Origin: Paraspadella gotoi
Taxonomy: Eukaryota > Chaetognatha
Reading direction: 5' to 3'
NCBI GenBank assembly: GCA_051294375.1
Contig: CM119271.1
Span: forward strand, 6,511,632 to 6,575,631
DNA: 64,000 nucleotides
Notes under the pieces: generated by a model
What the model saw: the letters and a program-made list of their open reading frames with translations, nothing else
What the model was told of the DNA's origin: nothing
The model's database searches: none
Translations under genes and position numbers: made by a program
Part shown: piece by piece, positions 24,241 through 36,165 of the stretch
Layout of the letters: each line of letters opens with the position of its first letter
Numbering within the stretch: the first letter of the stretch is position 1

Positions 24241-25200
24241 TAAGAGGCTTTTTTAACAGGAACCTCCCTCCATTTCGACTTTGCTTGGCCTCGCCTTCCC
24301 GCGGGCGGATCCAATAAACACATATTTACTCCCTCTAGAGTTTTTTTCCTTCTCTCACTCATGTTCCGCTTTTTTTCCCCCACATTCTCTCTCCTTTCTT
24401 TTTTTCTCATTTTTTTTTTAAAAAAAAGAGAGAAGATGCCAGACAAATGTATTTGGCACGGGCTTTTGTAGTTCAATAACCTTTGCTACACTGCCTGGTA
24501 TAAGCCTAAGGCGACCTCTCAAAAACAAGTACGGAGCACTAAAGGAGGCTTTTTCTGACGAACAAAAGGACAACCTTGAAAAAAACTAGTGCATAAGACT
24601 TTTTATTGGAAAATTTTGATACATTAGTCAAATTGAATTAAATTTAAATTAAATAGGAGAAAATTTCAAATATCGCTTTTAAAGTAAAAAAAAAAACATT
24701 TAAAAATTTTTGAACATTTACATGTATTAATATAGGCTAATGCGAAAATTGAAAAATAAAAAAAAATTATTTAAAAATATATCCCACAGCTGCAATGCTT
24801 CACATTTTTATTCTACTTGATTCTAAAGTTTTCTACTCTTTACTCCTTATATAATGTATCGTCCTCACAGCTAACAAAAATGCAAATAATACTAATATCA
24901 TCTCATTTTCGATCAATTTTATCCTTATCATGATTTTTCAATTGTTTTAGCATGATTATGAATCATTATTTGTTTACGATGTATCAATCTTTTTTTATTA
25001 ATATGTATTATTTTAAGCTCAAAATCTTAATATTAAAAAAATTATGTGTTATTATTTATGTTACTAAATTTTTTAATTTTTTTTTTCCCTTCTTTTTGCT
25101 TTCTTTCCTCTCATACGTTTCATGTATCTGTCTTTACTTAATTTTTATTGATTTCGTTTTTTTTGAACATCGGTGGAATGACCCTACAATAATGTAATAG
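24241..25200. other. No gene recognised
   Basis: AT-rich from 24,600 onward, with no domain-bearing frame. Confidence 0.5.
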
Positions 25201-25530
25201 CTTTCAAAAAGGCCTTATCTCTTTAAAAGAGACTTCCCGGATCCGCGCGAACCTATGGATCGATCCGCGCCGGGAGGCAGAGAGAAGAGCCTCCGGCGGT
25301 GAGCGAGGGGTAAGAGAGAGACGAAGAGAGTAAAGTCCGCGCTGGCAGCTAACGATCGGATCGACTTTGCAGCCCGCGCGATCCGGGAGATGAAGGAGAA
25401 AGGAAGAGGAAGAGGAGTAAGAGACATAGCCGAAGCGCAAAAAAGTCGAAGGCAGGGGAGAAGCCGATCGGAGCCGGCCGCGCGGCTGCTCAGCCGAGAG
25501 CCTGTGCGCTGTTTCGAGCGCTTCTAGTAT
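25201..25530. other. CpG- and GC-rich block of unknown nature
   Basis: About 300 bp markedly richer in G+C and CpG than its surroundings. The minus-strand frame through it (ending at 25,204) reads Ser/Arg/Leu-rich sequence with no family I recognise. A promoter-type CpG region or an element fragment are both possible. Confidence 0.35.
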
Positions 25531-25537
25531 AGGCCAT

Positions 25538-25571
25538 GAGAGAGAGAAGAGAGAGAGAGAGCAGAGAGAAG

Positions 25572-25603
<32 letters not shown>

Positions 25604-25686
25604 AGAGAAGAGAAGAGAGAGGAAGAGAGAGAGAAAATAAGAGAATAGAGAGAGAAGAGAAGAGACAAAGCAGAGAGAGAAAGAGC

Positions 25687-25720
<34 letters not shown>

Positions 25721-25857
25721 GAGAAGAAAGATCGAGAAGAGAGAGAGAGAGAGAGAAGAGAGGAAGGAAGAGAGCAGCGCAACAAAAGGAAAAAAGAGTG
25801 AATCCGNNNNNNNNNNNNNNNNNNNNNNNNNCTCTTTTCACCGTTCCTCTCCTCTCT

Positions 25858-25899
<42 letters not shown>

Positions 25900-25950
25900 T
25901 CTCTCTCCTCTCCTCCTCGTGCTTCTCTCTCTCCTCCACTTCTCCCTCTC
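25538..25950. repeat. GA array and CT array flanking a 25-N gap (25,807-25,831)
   Basis: Purine GA repeats (25,538-25,800) face pyrimidine CT repeats (25,845-25,950) across the gap, so the two sides are complementary. This could be a real inverted repeat or a scaffold misjoin. Confidence 0.85.
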
Positions 25951-26360
25951 GTCTCTTACTGACTCTTCGACGTCTCGTGCTACATTCGCGCCTTTCGTCG
26001 CTGCATGCTTAGTTATATATTGCCATATGGGAGACACCATTCATCGAGTTCCAATACTAATTAATAACTACCGTACATGGTTCAATAAACAATTGTTTTC
26101 TTATATTATCTAATTTTGCTGTATTGTAAAAGCACCAGCCGTTTTTATCGCATATAGTCCTGTTACTTTGTGCGGACGAATCGATGCCGAAAAAAACGAG
26201 ATCGGCAAAAGAGGAGAATTGATGATTGAGTTTTTATTGGGAGAGGCGACTTAGAACGAGAAGAGAGGAATTCGGAGATGGCAAAGAGAAATCATTTAGA
26301 GAAGAGAATAAGGAGTCCGAACTGATGGACGAACTACTTGCCCTACCTTGTAATCATCGG
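25951..26360. other. No gene recognised
   Basis: Mixed sequence without recognisable coding content. Confidence 0.5.
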
Positions 26361-26710
26361 TCAGAGGCCTATATGTCCTCTTAGCCAACCGAAAAGACGG
26401 CAAAGGAGATAAACAAATTGAATATTGAGAAATAATGTAAAAGAGAGACCGACGCGTATACTAACTTGAACTAGAAAAGTGGGCGAGGATGGGTTAGGGT
26501 GGTATGGATCCATGCCCGTGAAGTACGCTATAAGGGCCCCGCTAGTTAATAATGCTGATAAAATCCCTGCCTGTGTTACCATCACACCATCACTATGAGA
26601 AATATCTGCTAGATTATTAGTACTCTCCAGAAAAATCGCGCAGATTGAAAAATTTACGTCGGTCAGATTAGTGATTTTAGTTAATTTTAGTAATTTTAAG
26701 TCCCCTTACT
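26361..26710 (-). other. Unassigned open frame with hydrophobic segments
   Basis: The minus strand is open for about 113 codons from 26,710 to 26,361, with possible starts at the Met pair near 26,585. It reads two hydrophobic stretches (ILSALLTSGALIAYF and a segment near FLNIQFVYLLCRLFGWL) around a MDPYHPNP turn. A GT donor-like site (CAA followed by GTTAGT, about 26,473) and an AG acceptor-like site (ACACAG, about 26,576) would also permit a 105-nt internal exon. I do not recognise the protein, and chance openness is quite possible at this length. Confidence 0.2.
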
Positions 26711-28160
26711 TACGATTCCCTATACGATTAAGTCTTTTCTTTTAGGATTTCGCCATCGCAGGATCGGTGTCTAGATAAAACAGGAAATTCCTGAATTTGT
26801 CCGATCTTCTCTCGACCTTTTTATTTGTTTTACAAAAAATCCTAAATAAATTTCTAAAGCTCTGCTATGGAGTATTTTATTTTAAAATCCCTGCTTCCAA
26901 AATATCCCCTATCCTTATGTATTACTCGATGAGAATTACTTGTAATAACCTATTTTTAAAAACTTGAAAAATATATATCGAATGATTTTACCAAGACTAG
27001 ATAATTAGACTTATTGAGTGACTTTTTATGTTTTTTTGTGTTTCCTCTTTATTGGACAACTATAAATAGAACTTAACACTAAAGCTTGATTTTTTCAAAG
27101 TCGTCTGAAAATTCGATTAAACAGCATATTCCCAGAAATCTTACTTCGTCGTAAATCTACATTTCAAATAAAAGGGAACCGTCAATCTAAATTCGTCATT
27201 TTGCTGCTAGGCAATATACGGACGCAGGCAATACCCTGAGTACTTAAGCGGTAAGTGGCTTTCGTGCGCGGAGCGGTTCTCTCGGTAGACAATCTATCAC
27301 TCATCGCACATCCCAAAATGCTGTCGTTGGCGGTAAGGAAAGCGTCCGAGAATTCTGCAGAGCCTGCGCACACTCCAACCGCCCATTGGGCTACGATGCC
27401 GTCCGCTTTTGTTCGCCCGCGTTGGTAGATCTAATTCGCGAAGAACTTGGAAATAGACAAAACCCGGGACCCGCGCTGGTCGTTGTGGCGCATCACAGAG
27501 AGTCCTCATCTCGAGACACCCACGTATGTCTCGTCATCCCACAGCGTCCAGATAAGATCTTCACGCTGGGAAGGTAATCATGGAAAGGAGGAACCTGCGA
27601 TAACTTTTCAGAAAATCACTCCGAAGAATCTATGGGTCCGCGCGTACTGTACCGGTTACTGTTGTGCAAAAGGCAATGTCGACGTTTGACTTCGAGCATT
27701 TGGAGCTCAAAAAAAAAAAGCAGAACATTTTAGCGTTTATAGGTAGGCCATTAAGACTATTGATAAAATCTATGTAAGCAATCAGCAAAATTACGTACAA
27801 TAGGTTAACGCCCTCTTGGATGATCTTACTAGTGAAAAAACCGGGTACGTCGAAACACTGTTCTCATGGTATAACTTATGACGTTATCTCGAAAGAAGTG
27901 AACCTAGACGTCGTGTGGATTAATTTAGCAGAGGGAACAAAAGAGAGTTGTTCAGGTCGGGTCTAAAATATTGTGAATGGTAAACACATAAAAATACTGC
28001 TTAAAAAACATCTCCACTTCTTCTTGTCATATCATGTATACTAACTTTAATATTTTAGTAATATCACACTTTTTCTGGCGAGAAAAAGGAGAACAGGAGA
28101 AAAAAAGAAGGCGAAAGAAACGGAGAGGAAAAGAGGAATGGTCTTAAAAATCAAGGGCGG
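26711..28160. other. No gene recognised
   Basis: Mixed sequence. Frames of 60-80 codons on both strands at 27,182-27,689 overlap one another and show no known domain. Confidence 0.5.
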
Positions 28161-28162
28161 AA

Positions 28163-28250
<88 letters not shown>

Positions 28251-28255
28251 AAAAG
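28161..28255. repeat. (GAAA)n microsatellite
   Basis: About 23 units of GAAA, nearly perfect. Confidence 0.97.
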
Positions 28256-28962
28256 AAAAGAAAAACTAGAAAAAAGAGAAGGTAAAGGAAAAACTTTACA
28301 ATCACATCTCTGTCTGGATATAACAAAAAATACTGTAGATAATAGGTAGGAATAAAAGCATTAAAAGCAACTCCCCCCCCTCCTTAGAAATCAGAAAGGA
28401 AAAAAAAAAGGAAAGAAAGATTTTTAAAAGCGTCGAGCATCTGAGAGTCAGACACTTTTGCCTCTTAATCGAAGGGAAACGCTTTTCCTCGCTTAAAAGG
28501 AAACAAACGAAACAAGATAACTTTTCCCACGTTTTTTTTTCTTTTGTCTCTCTTTACTTTCTCTTTTTAGTTTTTTTTTTTCCTTTTTTTCTTTTTTATT
28601 TTCTTTTTCTTTTTTCCGTTTTCCATTTCCTTTTTCGTTTACCTTTTTCTCTTTTTATTTTCTTTTTTTTTCCATTTCTTTATTATTTTATTTACCTGCC
28701 TCTTTCTCTTTCCATTTCCTTTTTCCGTTTCCCCTTTTTTTTCTATTTTCTTTTTTCCCTTCCCAATTTCCGATTCTATTTTCTCTTTCCTTTTTCCGTT
28801 TCCCTTTTCCATTGCTATTTCATTTAACATTTTCTTCTTCCATTTCCTTTTTCCGATTCTATTTTCTTTTTTGTCTTTTTCACTTCCTCTTCCTCTTCAG
28901 CATTCTCTCTCGTGGCGTTAATTAGCGGGCTAGCACGCCGGCGCACGCGCCCACCGCCACGC

Positions 28963-29000
<38 letters not shown>

Positions 29001-29505
29001 ATTTATCAACTTATTTTTCTTATCCTTTCTCTCATTTAATATAAATTAAACCTTTCCTCTCCTCTTATTCATTTTAGATCCTCCCACTCGAAACATAATA
29101 CTGGAGACAAATTTAGAATATACCCGGATAAATAACACCTCTCTCTCTTTCTCTTCTCCTCTCTCTCCTCTCTCTCTCTCTCCTCTCTCTCCTCTCTCTC
29201 GTTCTCTCTCCTCTCTCTTCTCTCCCCGCCCGTAGCCCACCTCTCCGGACCGGACCGAACGCCGCTTATCTCGCTCTCACGAAGACGCCATAAGTCATGC
29301 GCCCGTTTGTTTCCAGCGGGTGGCAGTGGGTGTTGACTGTGGGGACTTTGGTGGCTGTGGGTGCGGTTGTGGTGGGGGGAAGTTAGTGCTGTGGTGTTAG
29401 CTGATGTGTTTGTGGGCGACAGTGGGTGGGGGCAAATATGTAAGTGTAAATACGTAAATAGTGAACTTCCGGGGCCTTTCACCATTTTTTCTTCTGATGG
29501 GCCCC
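28256..29505. other. No gene recognised; CT and GT-rich low complexity
   Basis: 28,540-28,880 is T-rich with repeated TTTCCTTTTTC words. CT tracts lie at 28,964-28,998 and 29,141-29,225. 29,315-29,435 is G/T-rich (GGTGGCTGTGGGTG-like words) with several G runs on the plus strand. Confidence 0.6.
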
Positions 29506-29597
29506 TGTACAATGTGTACATTGTGTAGTACACTGTATGTACACTGTAGTACACTTGTGTGTACATTGTGTACAATGTGTACATTGTACAATGAACA
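29506..29597. repeat. Palindromic TGTACA-rich repeat
   Basis: About ten TGTACA/GTACAC words joined by ATTG or CAATG in roughly 90 bp. The unit is self-complementary and could extrude as a hairpin. Confidence 0.8.
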
Positions 29598-30356
29598 TTC
29601 CTGACTTGACGACTTGGCTCCATTCTAGTTTTAGAGATGTTGGCTTCCTTTTATAAATTAAAATTACGAATTACATTAATGAATAAGAAATAAAACAAAT
29701 AATAATTTAATTTAATACTTATTTGAAATATGTTAGACTTTTATATTCGTTTTATAATTTAGTGTAATAATATTAATATAAAATTTAATAATTTAATATT
29801 TATATAAATTACAAGAATAACAACTGAGATATTAGCATAATTTTTATACTTCCTCTCGCGCGGTTGGCGGTTGAGGCCCGTAGTGGCGCTATAACGCATA
29901 GGTTATTGTATAATATTGTATATAGCCGTTCCTGCGGTGTCTGGAGTGGGCAATGGCTGCGCGCAGGATTGGAAAGCCGTTGAGTCTCTTAGTGTAGACT
30001 GTAGAGGAAGGCCGTTCATAAGGCGGAATAGGATTGCGGCTGTGAAGGAGGGAGTGAAGGCTGTGAAGTGCGGCTGTGAAGGAGGGAGTGAAAATTCATT
30101 GGGTTCTTGAAGAAAGGAAGGATCAGGAAGTCTGGTCACGTGATCGTGTGAAGAGGAGCAAACAGGATCGATTGTCGGTTCTGCGTGAGTCGACTCAAAG
30201 CGATAAAAAGGGGAAAGAGTTCCTGACAAAGAGGATTTACTGGTTTTATATGATTAATAGTATTAATACTATTAAAGATGGGATTAAATTTGGGAATAAG
30301 GTTAAATGTAGAATCTAGTCCGATTGAAGAAGTGAAAGTTTAAAAAGAAATAAAAA

Positions 30357-30358
<2 letters not shown>
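29598..30358. other. No gene recognised
   Basis: AT-rich to 29,850. 30,035-30,095 holds a short direct repeat of GGCTGTGAAGGAGGGAGTGA. The 108-codon minus-strand frame at 29,903-30,229 shows no domain. Confidence 0.5.
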
Positions 30359-30395
<37 letters not shown>

Positions 30396-30675
30396 GAGAA
30401 AGAGAGAGAGAGAGAGCCGAAAGATATTAAAAAGTCGTGCCCGGAAGGAATGAAGAAAAGTAGGAGCGAAGTAATGAGAAGAAAAAAAAAGAAGAAAATA
30501 AGTTTGTGGGAGGAAATGAAAAGGAGAAAAGAAGAGAAGAGAAGAGAAAAATATTATAAGATGAAAAAAGAGAAAGGAAGAGAAAAAAGAAGAAGAGGGG
30601 AGAAGAAAAGAACAGAAAAGCAAGAAAAGGTGAGCAGTTATGTAGTTATGAAAGAAAGGGTAAGAATGGGATAAA

Positions 30676-30755
<80 letters not shown>

Positions 30756-30771
30756 AGAGAGAGAGAAAGAG

Positions 30772-30809
<38 letters not shown>

Positions 30810-31160
30810 GAGAGGGTGAGAGAGAAAAGAGAGAGAGAGTGAGAAGAGAGAGAGAGAGAGAGAGAGAGGGGAACGAGACCGCTCGATTGACTCTGAGTAA
30901 ATCTACGACCCCCAAAAGAAAACTCGGTGAACAGCGGGGGGAAGACAAACGCGACGCTCTGGGAGGAAAACCGGGTTCAATAAAAGGGAAAGAGGGAGGA
31001 GGAGGAAGAAGAGAGGGAGGTGGAGAGGAAAGAGGGAGGAAGAGAGGGAGGTGGAGAGGAAAGAGGGAGGAAGAGGAGGAGGAAGAAGAGAGGAAGGTGG
31101 AGAGGAAAGAGGGAGGAAGAGAAGATGAGGAGGTGAAAGGAAGATGAGGGGAAAAGAATA
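30359..31160. repeat. Purine-rich block: (GA)n tracts and a GGA minisatellite
   Basis: GA tracts lie at 30,359-30,418 and 30,679-30,870. 30,985-31,110 repeats AGAGGGAGGTGGAGAGGAA with three to four copies. Long frames on both strands are repeat-derived. Confidence 0.9.
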
Positions 31161-31329
31161 GTAGAGGAAAAAAAAAGAAAAAACAAGAACTAAAATTCAA
31201 ATGTATGTTCCATCGCAGCCTACCTTTTAGTTTTATTCGCTAGCAGTCATTAGATTTGAGGTTTTTTCCTGTCTTAACAAATGAGTAACCGACTATAGGA
31301 TAGTTATGAACATTTTTAACGTAAGTGGG

Positions 31330-31395
31330 ACAGACCGACGTACAAACCAACCGACCGACAGACCGACCGACCGACCGACAGACCGACCGACCGAA
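31330..31395. repeat. (GACC)n tetranucleotide array
   Basis: ACCGACCGACAGACCG-type repeats, about 15 units with GACA variants. Confidence 0.9.
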
Positions 31396-31748
31396 AAGTG
31401 TCTCATAGAGTTGCTCCTCTATAATTCGCGGCGCAACTAAAAATTACCATTAGAATATTAGTGAAGATAGCGCGAGTGTAAAATAATGACAGAAAAAGTT
31501 TGTTGATTTATACTAGCCACATAAAAGATTTCTTTAACTCCTCAAAAAAGAAAATTAAAGAAATATCCCTAAACTAAAAGCGAAATGATAGGAGTCCAAA
31601 TCGTGCAAACAGTCAAGGAAAACGTGAATGGAAAGAACTAGAAAAGATGCGGAGGAGAAAAAAAAAAAGAAATGAGGCGCGATAAGAAAATAGAAAAAAA
31701 ATAAGAAAGAAAGAAATGGGATCAACATAGCGAAGAAACGAAGAGAAT

Positions 31749-31858
<110 letters not shown>

Positions 31859-32404
31859 GGGGTTAACCTCTCTTGGGTCGAGAGTTTTCATATATGCCCC
31901 TTCTTCTTTTTTTGGCGCTTCCTTTTTTTTTATCTTTTTTCCTTTTTTTGCTTCTTCAATTTTTTTTTCTCTTTTGGTGCCAATTCTTTTTTCTTTTTTT
32001 TTTTCCTTCAGTTTTCCCTCCTGACAGTCACCCTCGAGACAAGACGGTGGAAAGTGGGAACGCTTCGTTGCAATGACGAGGAAATCTCGGTTTTTTACTT
32101 TTCTCTTTGATAAATAAAAAAATGTGTGAAAGAGAAAAAGTGACTTCGTCTCGGTATGTGTTTTAAAATGTGTTTAAAATGTTTTAAAATGTCAACTCGA
32201 ATTAGTTTAAGTGTATTGGTGCGTCTGACATGAAATCGCTTTTTAGAAAAAAAAAATTTTTCTTAATCTCGTGTATTTTTTTTCTTTTCTTTTCTTTTCT
32301 TTTCTTTTCATATCTTTACATTTTCTCTTTTTTTTTCTACTTTTTCGCTTTAAATTTAATATACAGTTAAAATTCTTGTCGGGTTAATTTGACTTTCGCC
32401 GACC

Positions 32405-32497
32405 GGGGTTAGGGTGTTTAGGGTGAAGGGTGGTTTAGGGGTGGTTTAGGGTAAGGGGTGGTTAGGGTTAAGAAGGTTTAGGGTGAGGGTAATTAGG
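32405..32497. repeat. Degenerate telomere-like GGTTTAGGG repeats
   Basis: TTAGGG occurs at least six times on the plus strand in about 90 bp, with GGTTTAGGGT and GGTTAGGGTT spacings. It is a degenerate short array, far from any visible chromosome end. A (TTTTC)n run precedes it at 32,281-32,309. Confidence 0.7.
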
Positions 32498-32881
32498 TAA
32501 TATTTTTTTTAAATTTTTTTTTTAATAAGTATTTTTAAATGGTTTTTCAAAAAACGCCAAAACCCCGGTCAGAGAAAGTAAAATTTGAACTTTTTTTCTT
32601 CTTTTTTCTTTTTCTTTCATCATCGCGACTTTCATGCCTTTTTATCCACTAATTAATAATCTAAAAATGATATTATTAATTCATTCTTTTCTATCGCCCC
32701 TTCCTCTCTTTACTTTCCTCTCCTCCCTTTCCGTTCCTTCCATGTTCTCTTCCCTTTCCTATCTTTTCTTTCCTCTCTTTACTTTCTCTCTTCCCCTTCC
32801 TTTCCTTATTTTAATTTCCTCCCTTCTCTTTCCTTTCCTCCCTTTCCTTTCCTCCCTTCCCCCCCATTCCCCCCCCATCAG

Positions 32882-35800
32882 AACCGGAAACGGTTGCTCG
32901 TCGATCCTTCTACACGATGATCCTCGCGCCACCGAGATCGAGTCTCTCTGCTCGCCCTCGGGCCCGAGCCGGATCCCGAGCTACGACCATCCCAACCCGC
33001 TCCACACTCCGCACTCGAGGAGGTGAGTCGCGAGAACTGCGGCTGCGGCTGGAGGATCAGCTGCGTCGGCAGCGGATGAGAATCGCTGCGGCAGTCGATC
33101 AGACCGCGAGAGGCGAACGATACAATGCCGTCGTTACTTTTGGTTTTGTGAGAAAAAACAAAATGGCAAGAAATAAAACCGAGCCGAAACAAATCATTTT
33201 AACGAGTTATATGCGTGCAATCCAAGGTCACTACGTCCGGTGAAACCCGGCCCGATCAAAATGGTCAATCGTCGTCGTCGTCGTCGTCTTCGTCGTGGGT
33301 GTTGGAGCCATTTATTCATTGTGTCAAAAGGCATTCGTCCTTCGGGGGACTGACTCACCTCTGAGCTCTGTCTCATGTCTTAGTTTCACGTTTCGAGCTG
33401 AAGTCGTCGACCTGAATTTTTCTCACAGTTGGAGACAAGATCGAGTCGTGATAAAGTCGTGAAAACTTATAGAATCAAAATGGAGACGAGTTTTATTACG
33501 CGTCTTGATATCGTGAGGTGGAGAAGGGTCTCCACATTATTAATTTAACTCAACTCTTTTTGCTCATAAGGATTTCTGTTTCTGTTCAGACTTTTTGATA
33601 TTTTGAATTTTCAATAAATATCTACATAATTAGAAAACTAGGGCAGAAAGTAACTTTTAACCTTGTGTTGTATAGATGCTCCCAGCTCCCATAATTTCCA
33701 GAAGACAACACTAACATCCCTCTCCCCATTACAGTATAAAATAATATACTTTATATAAAGAATGTAATTAAATCTAATAATTAAATTTTAATAAAAAATT
33801 TTAATAGTCTAATATAGTAAAACAAATAATCTTGCAATTTTTCATACATGAAAACATTTTCTTACCCCCTCAGTGAGCATGGGTGTTAATTTAGTATTAA
33901 TTTACAATAAATCGCATGTCTAAAAATCTCTAAAAAATATGGGACGGAAAGTCTTTCTTTCTACATTAAAACTTGAAACATTCGATACAAAAATATCCCT
34001 TTCTTGAAATTCGAATACAAATCCGAAATACTTAAATCGTCACGAGACCAACTCGGGGTTTTTTTTTTTCTGCCCTCGAAGGCAAATGTCACGAACGTGA
34101 CAAAAAAAATTGAATCTTCTGGTGCCGAAAAGAAAAGACAAGACAATCGACGATGACGACGACGACGACGACCACAGCGTCTTTCGAAACGACACACAAA
34201 TAATGGAAATTGAATAAGAATAAAAAAAGGGGATCTCGTGAGGCGGAATACAGTGTGAGGAAGGAGCGGGAGAGTGGGGAGAGAATGAATTGTGAATGGA
34301 ACCAGTGAATCTGTGAGGAAGTCAAGTCGCATGGGGAGAGAGAGAGAGTGATTGGAACTGGTGGATGGAATCAGTGAATCTTTTGATCGAGAGATGTCGT
34401 TCGGGGACTGAATGCTGAATGAGAAGAGATGGTGAAAAGTGAACTGGTGAATGCAGGAAAGTAAGTCGCAAGGGGGAGAGAGTGAATGGTGAATGGAACC
34501 AGTGAATCTTTTATGGAAAGGAGGTCGCAAGGGAAGATCGAAACGACGACAGCGACGAATATTTTAATCGAAAAAAAAAAACTCGCGAGCTTCGAAATCG
34601 AATCCTGGCCGAAAACTATTCCGTCTTTCCTGTTTTTATTTCAGAAATCTGTAGCCGAAAGAAACCAAAATTTTATATAAGTCAGTTTACATATATATGC
34701 ATTATGCAATAATGCATTAATGCAATAATATAAATAATGTGGCATAAATTAAAAACCCATCGAAGGCTAGTCCTCCTCGCATCGTCTCTTCTGTAAAAAA
34801 AAATTGGCTAACATCGACAATTCCCAAAATTAGATGCCTGGTTCGGTTCCTATTCTTAAACATACGAGGTGGTACGAAAAAAAAATGCAATGATAAGCTC
34901 CCCCCACTCCAAGGAACGCAAAATAGTCCACCTGCCGTTGCCATAGCATCCTAATACAACAATACAACAAGGACTTAATTTTGCGTACTAATTGACGATC
35001 GCCCTTCCCTCCACCCTTTCTCCAATTCTCTGTCAGGAACTCTCAAGTCGGCTCCCACGTGACGCGATACCGCAGCGACCCCTCGACGATCAACTTCTGC
35101 CACAAGGGGGCGTCGTCGACGTCGGGAGAATCGGGCAGCCACGCCCCTTCCACCAGGCAACTCACGCTGCACGTCAAGCGTCTCGGCTACATCGTCGCTA
35201 CGCTTACCTTTTTCTGCTCCGTCTTTCTGGGTACAAATAAAAAAATAGGCTTCATGACTCATGAGTTAATGTCGAACGTCGTAAGCCCATTGTCCAATGT
35301 CCAATGTCCATTCGTTCTTCCAAAATTAGCTCTTTTTTTGACAATTAGTCGGTATTAGTATTAGTTGATTAATTATTTAACATTTAATGCTTTGAAATCT
35401 AGTATTTATACTAAAATTCGAACTGAGATTACCTAAAATTAACTCCGACTGATTGTTTTTTATTTAAATTAAAATCAAATTAAACATTTTTTTTTCTGAA
35501 TATTACGTGAAAAAAAGTTTTACTGTAAACGTATGTCGTAAAAATTAAAAAAGATCATGTCTCTCAACCAGGGACTGTGATCTTCGCATCGGTGACGGCC
35601 ATCACGACGAAGACGCGTCACGCGCAGGAGTCGACCTCCGTCAACTCCAAACTTCAACTCCTTCATCGAGATCAAAACAACGTCCGGGTTTCCCTGGACA
35701 GGATATCGGTGAGGCTTCATGACGGGCTCGTTGGGCCGGGCGCTTGAGAGACCTTCGGCCGGGACCGGATTCTGAGATTTGGTCGTTCAAGGTGTCCTTT

Positions 35801-36121
35801 ATCAGTTGATCACTCGCCGATGGAAGAGAGCTGTAGGAGAAATGGCAAAAATATAAGCCCAAGTTGAATTCATCGTATCTTGGAAGTGTGTACGTTTTAC
35901 GTTTCAATATTTTAAATATTTTCAAGCGATCGAAGCCTATGGATTATTTCATAGTGAAAAAAATTTGACTTGAGGTCAAAGACAAATGTTTTTGTTCGCC
36001 AAAATTTCTCACTTTCTCTCATTCGAAAATCGAGGACGACGAGCGATGGAGAAATATTGCTTTTGTGGCAGAAGAAAAATCTCCCTTTTCTCCTGACAAG
36101 ATTTTTTCCTTTCATTTTTCA

Positions 36122-36165
<44 letters not shown>

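Noticed and set aside
27182-27689. Overlapping frames of 60-80 codons on both strands
   Set aside because: Mutually overlapping, no recognisable domain, no consistent splice borders.
33023-33130. Helical-looking stretch (LRLRLEDQLRRQRMRIAAAV) after lectin exon at 32,882
   Set aside because: Read-through of the donor in the lectin frame meets a TGA at once; the helical stretch is in another frame, so it is probably not part of the protein.
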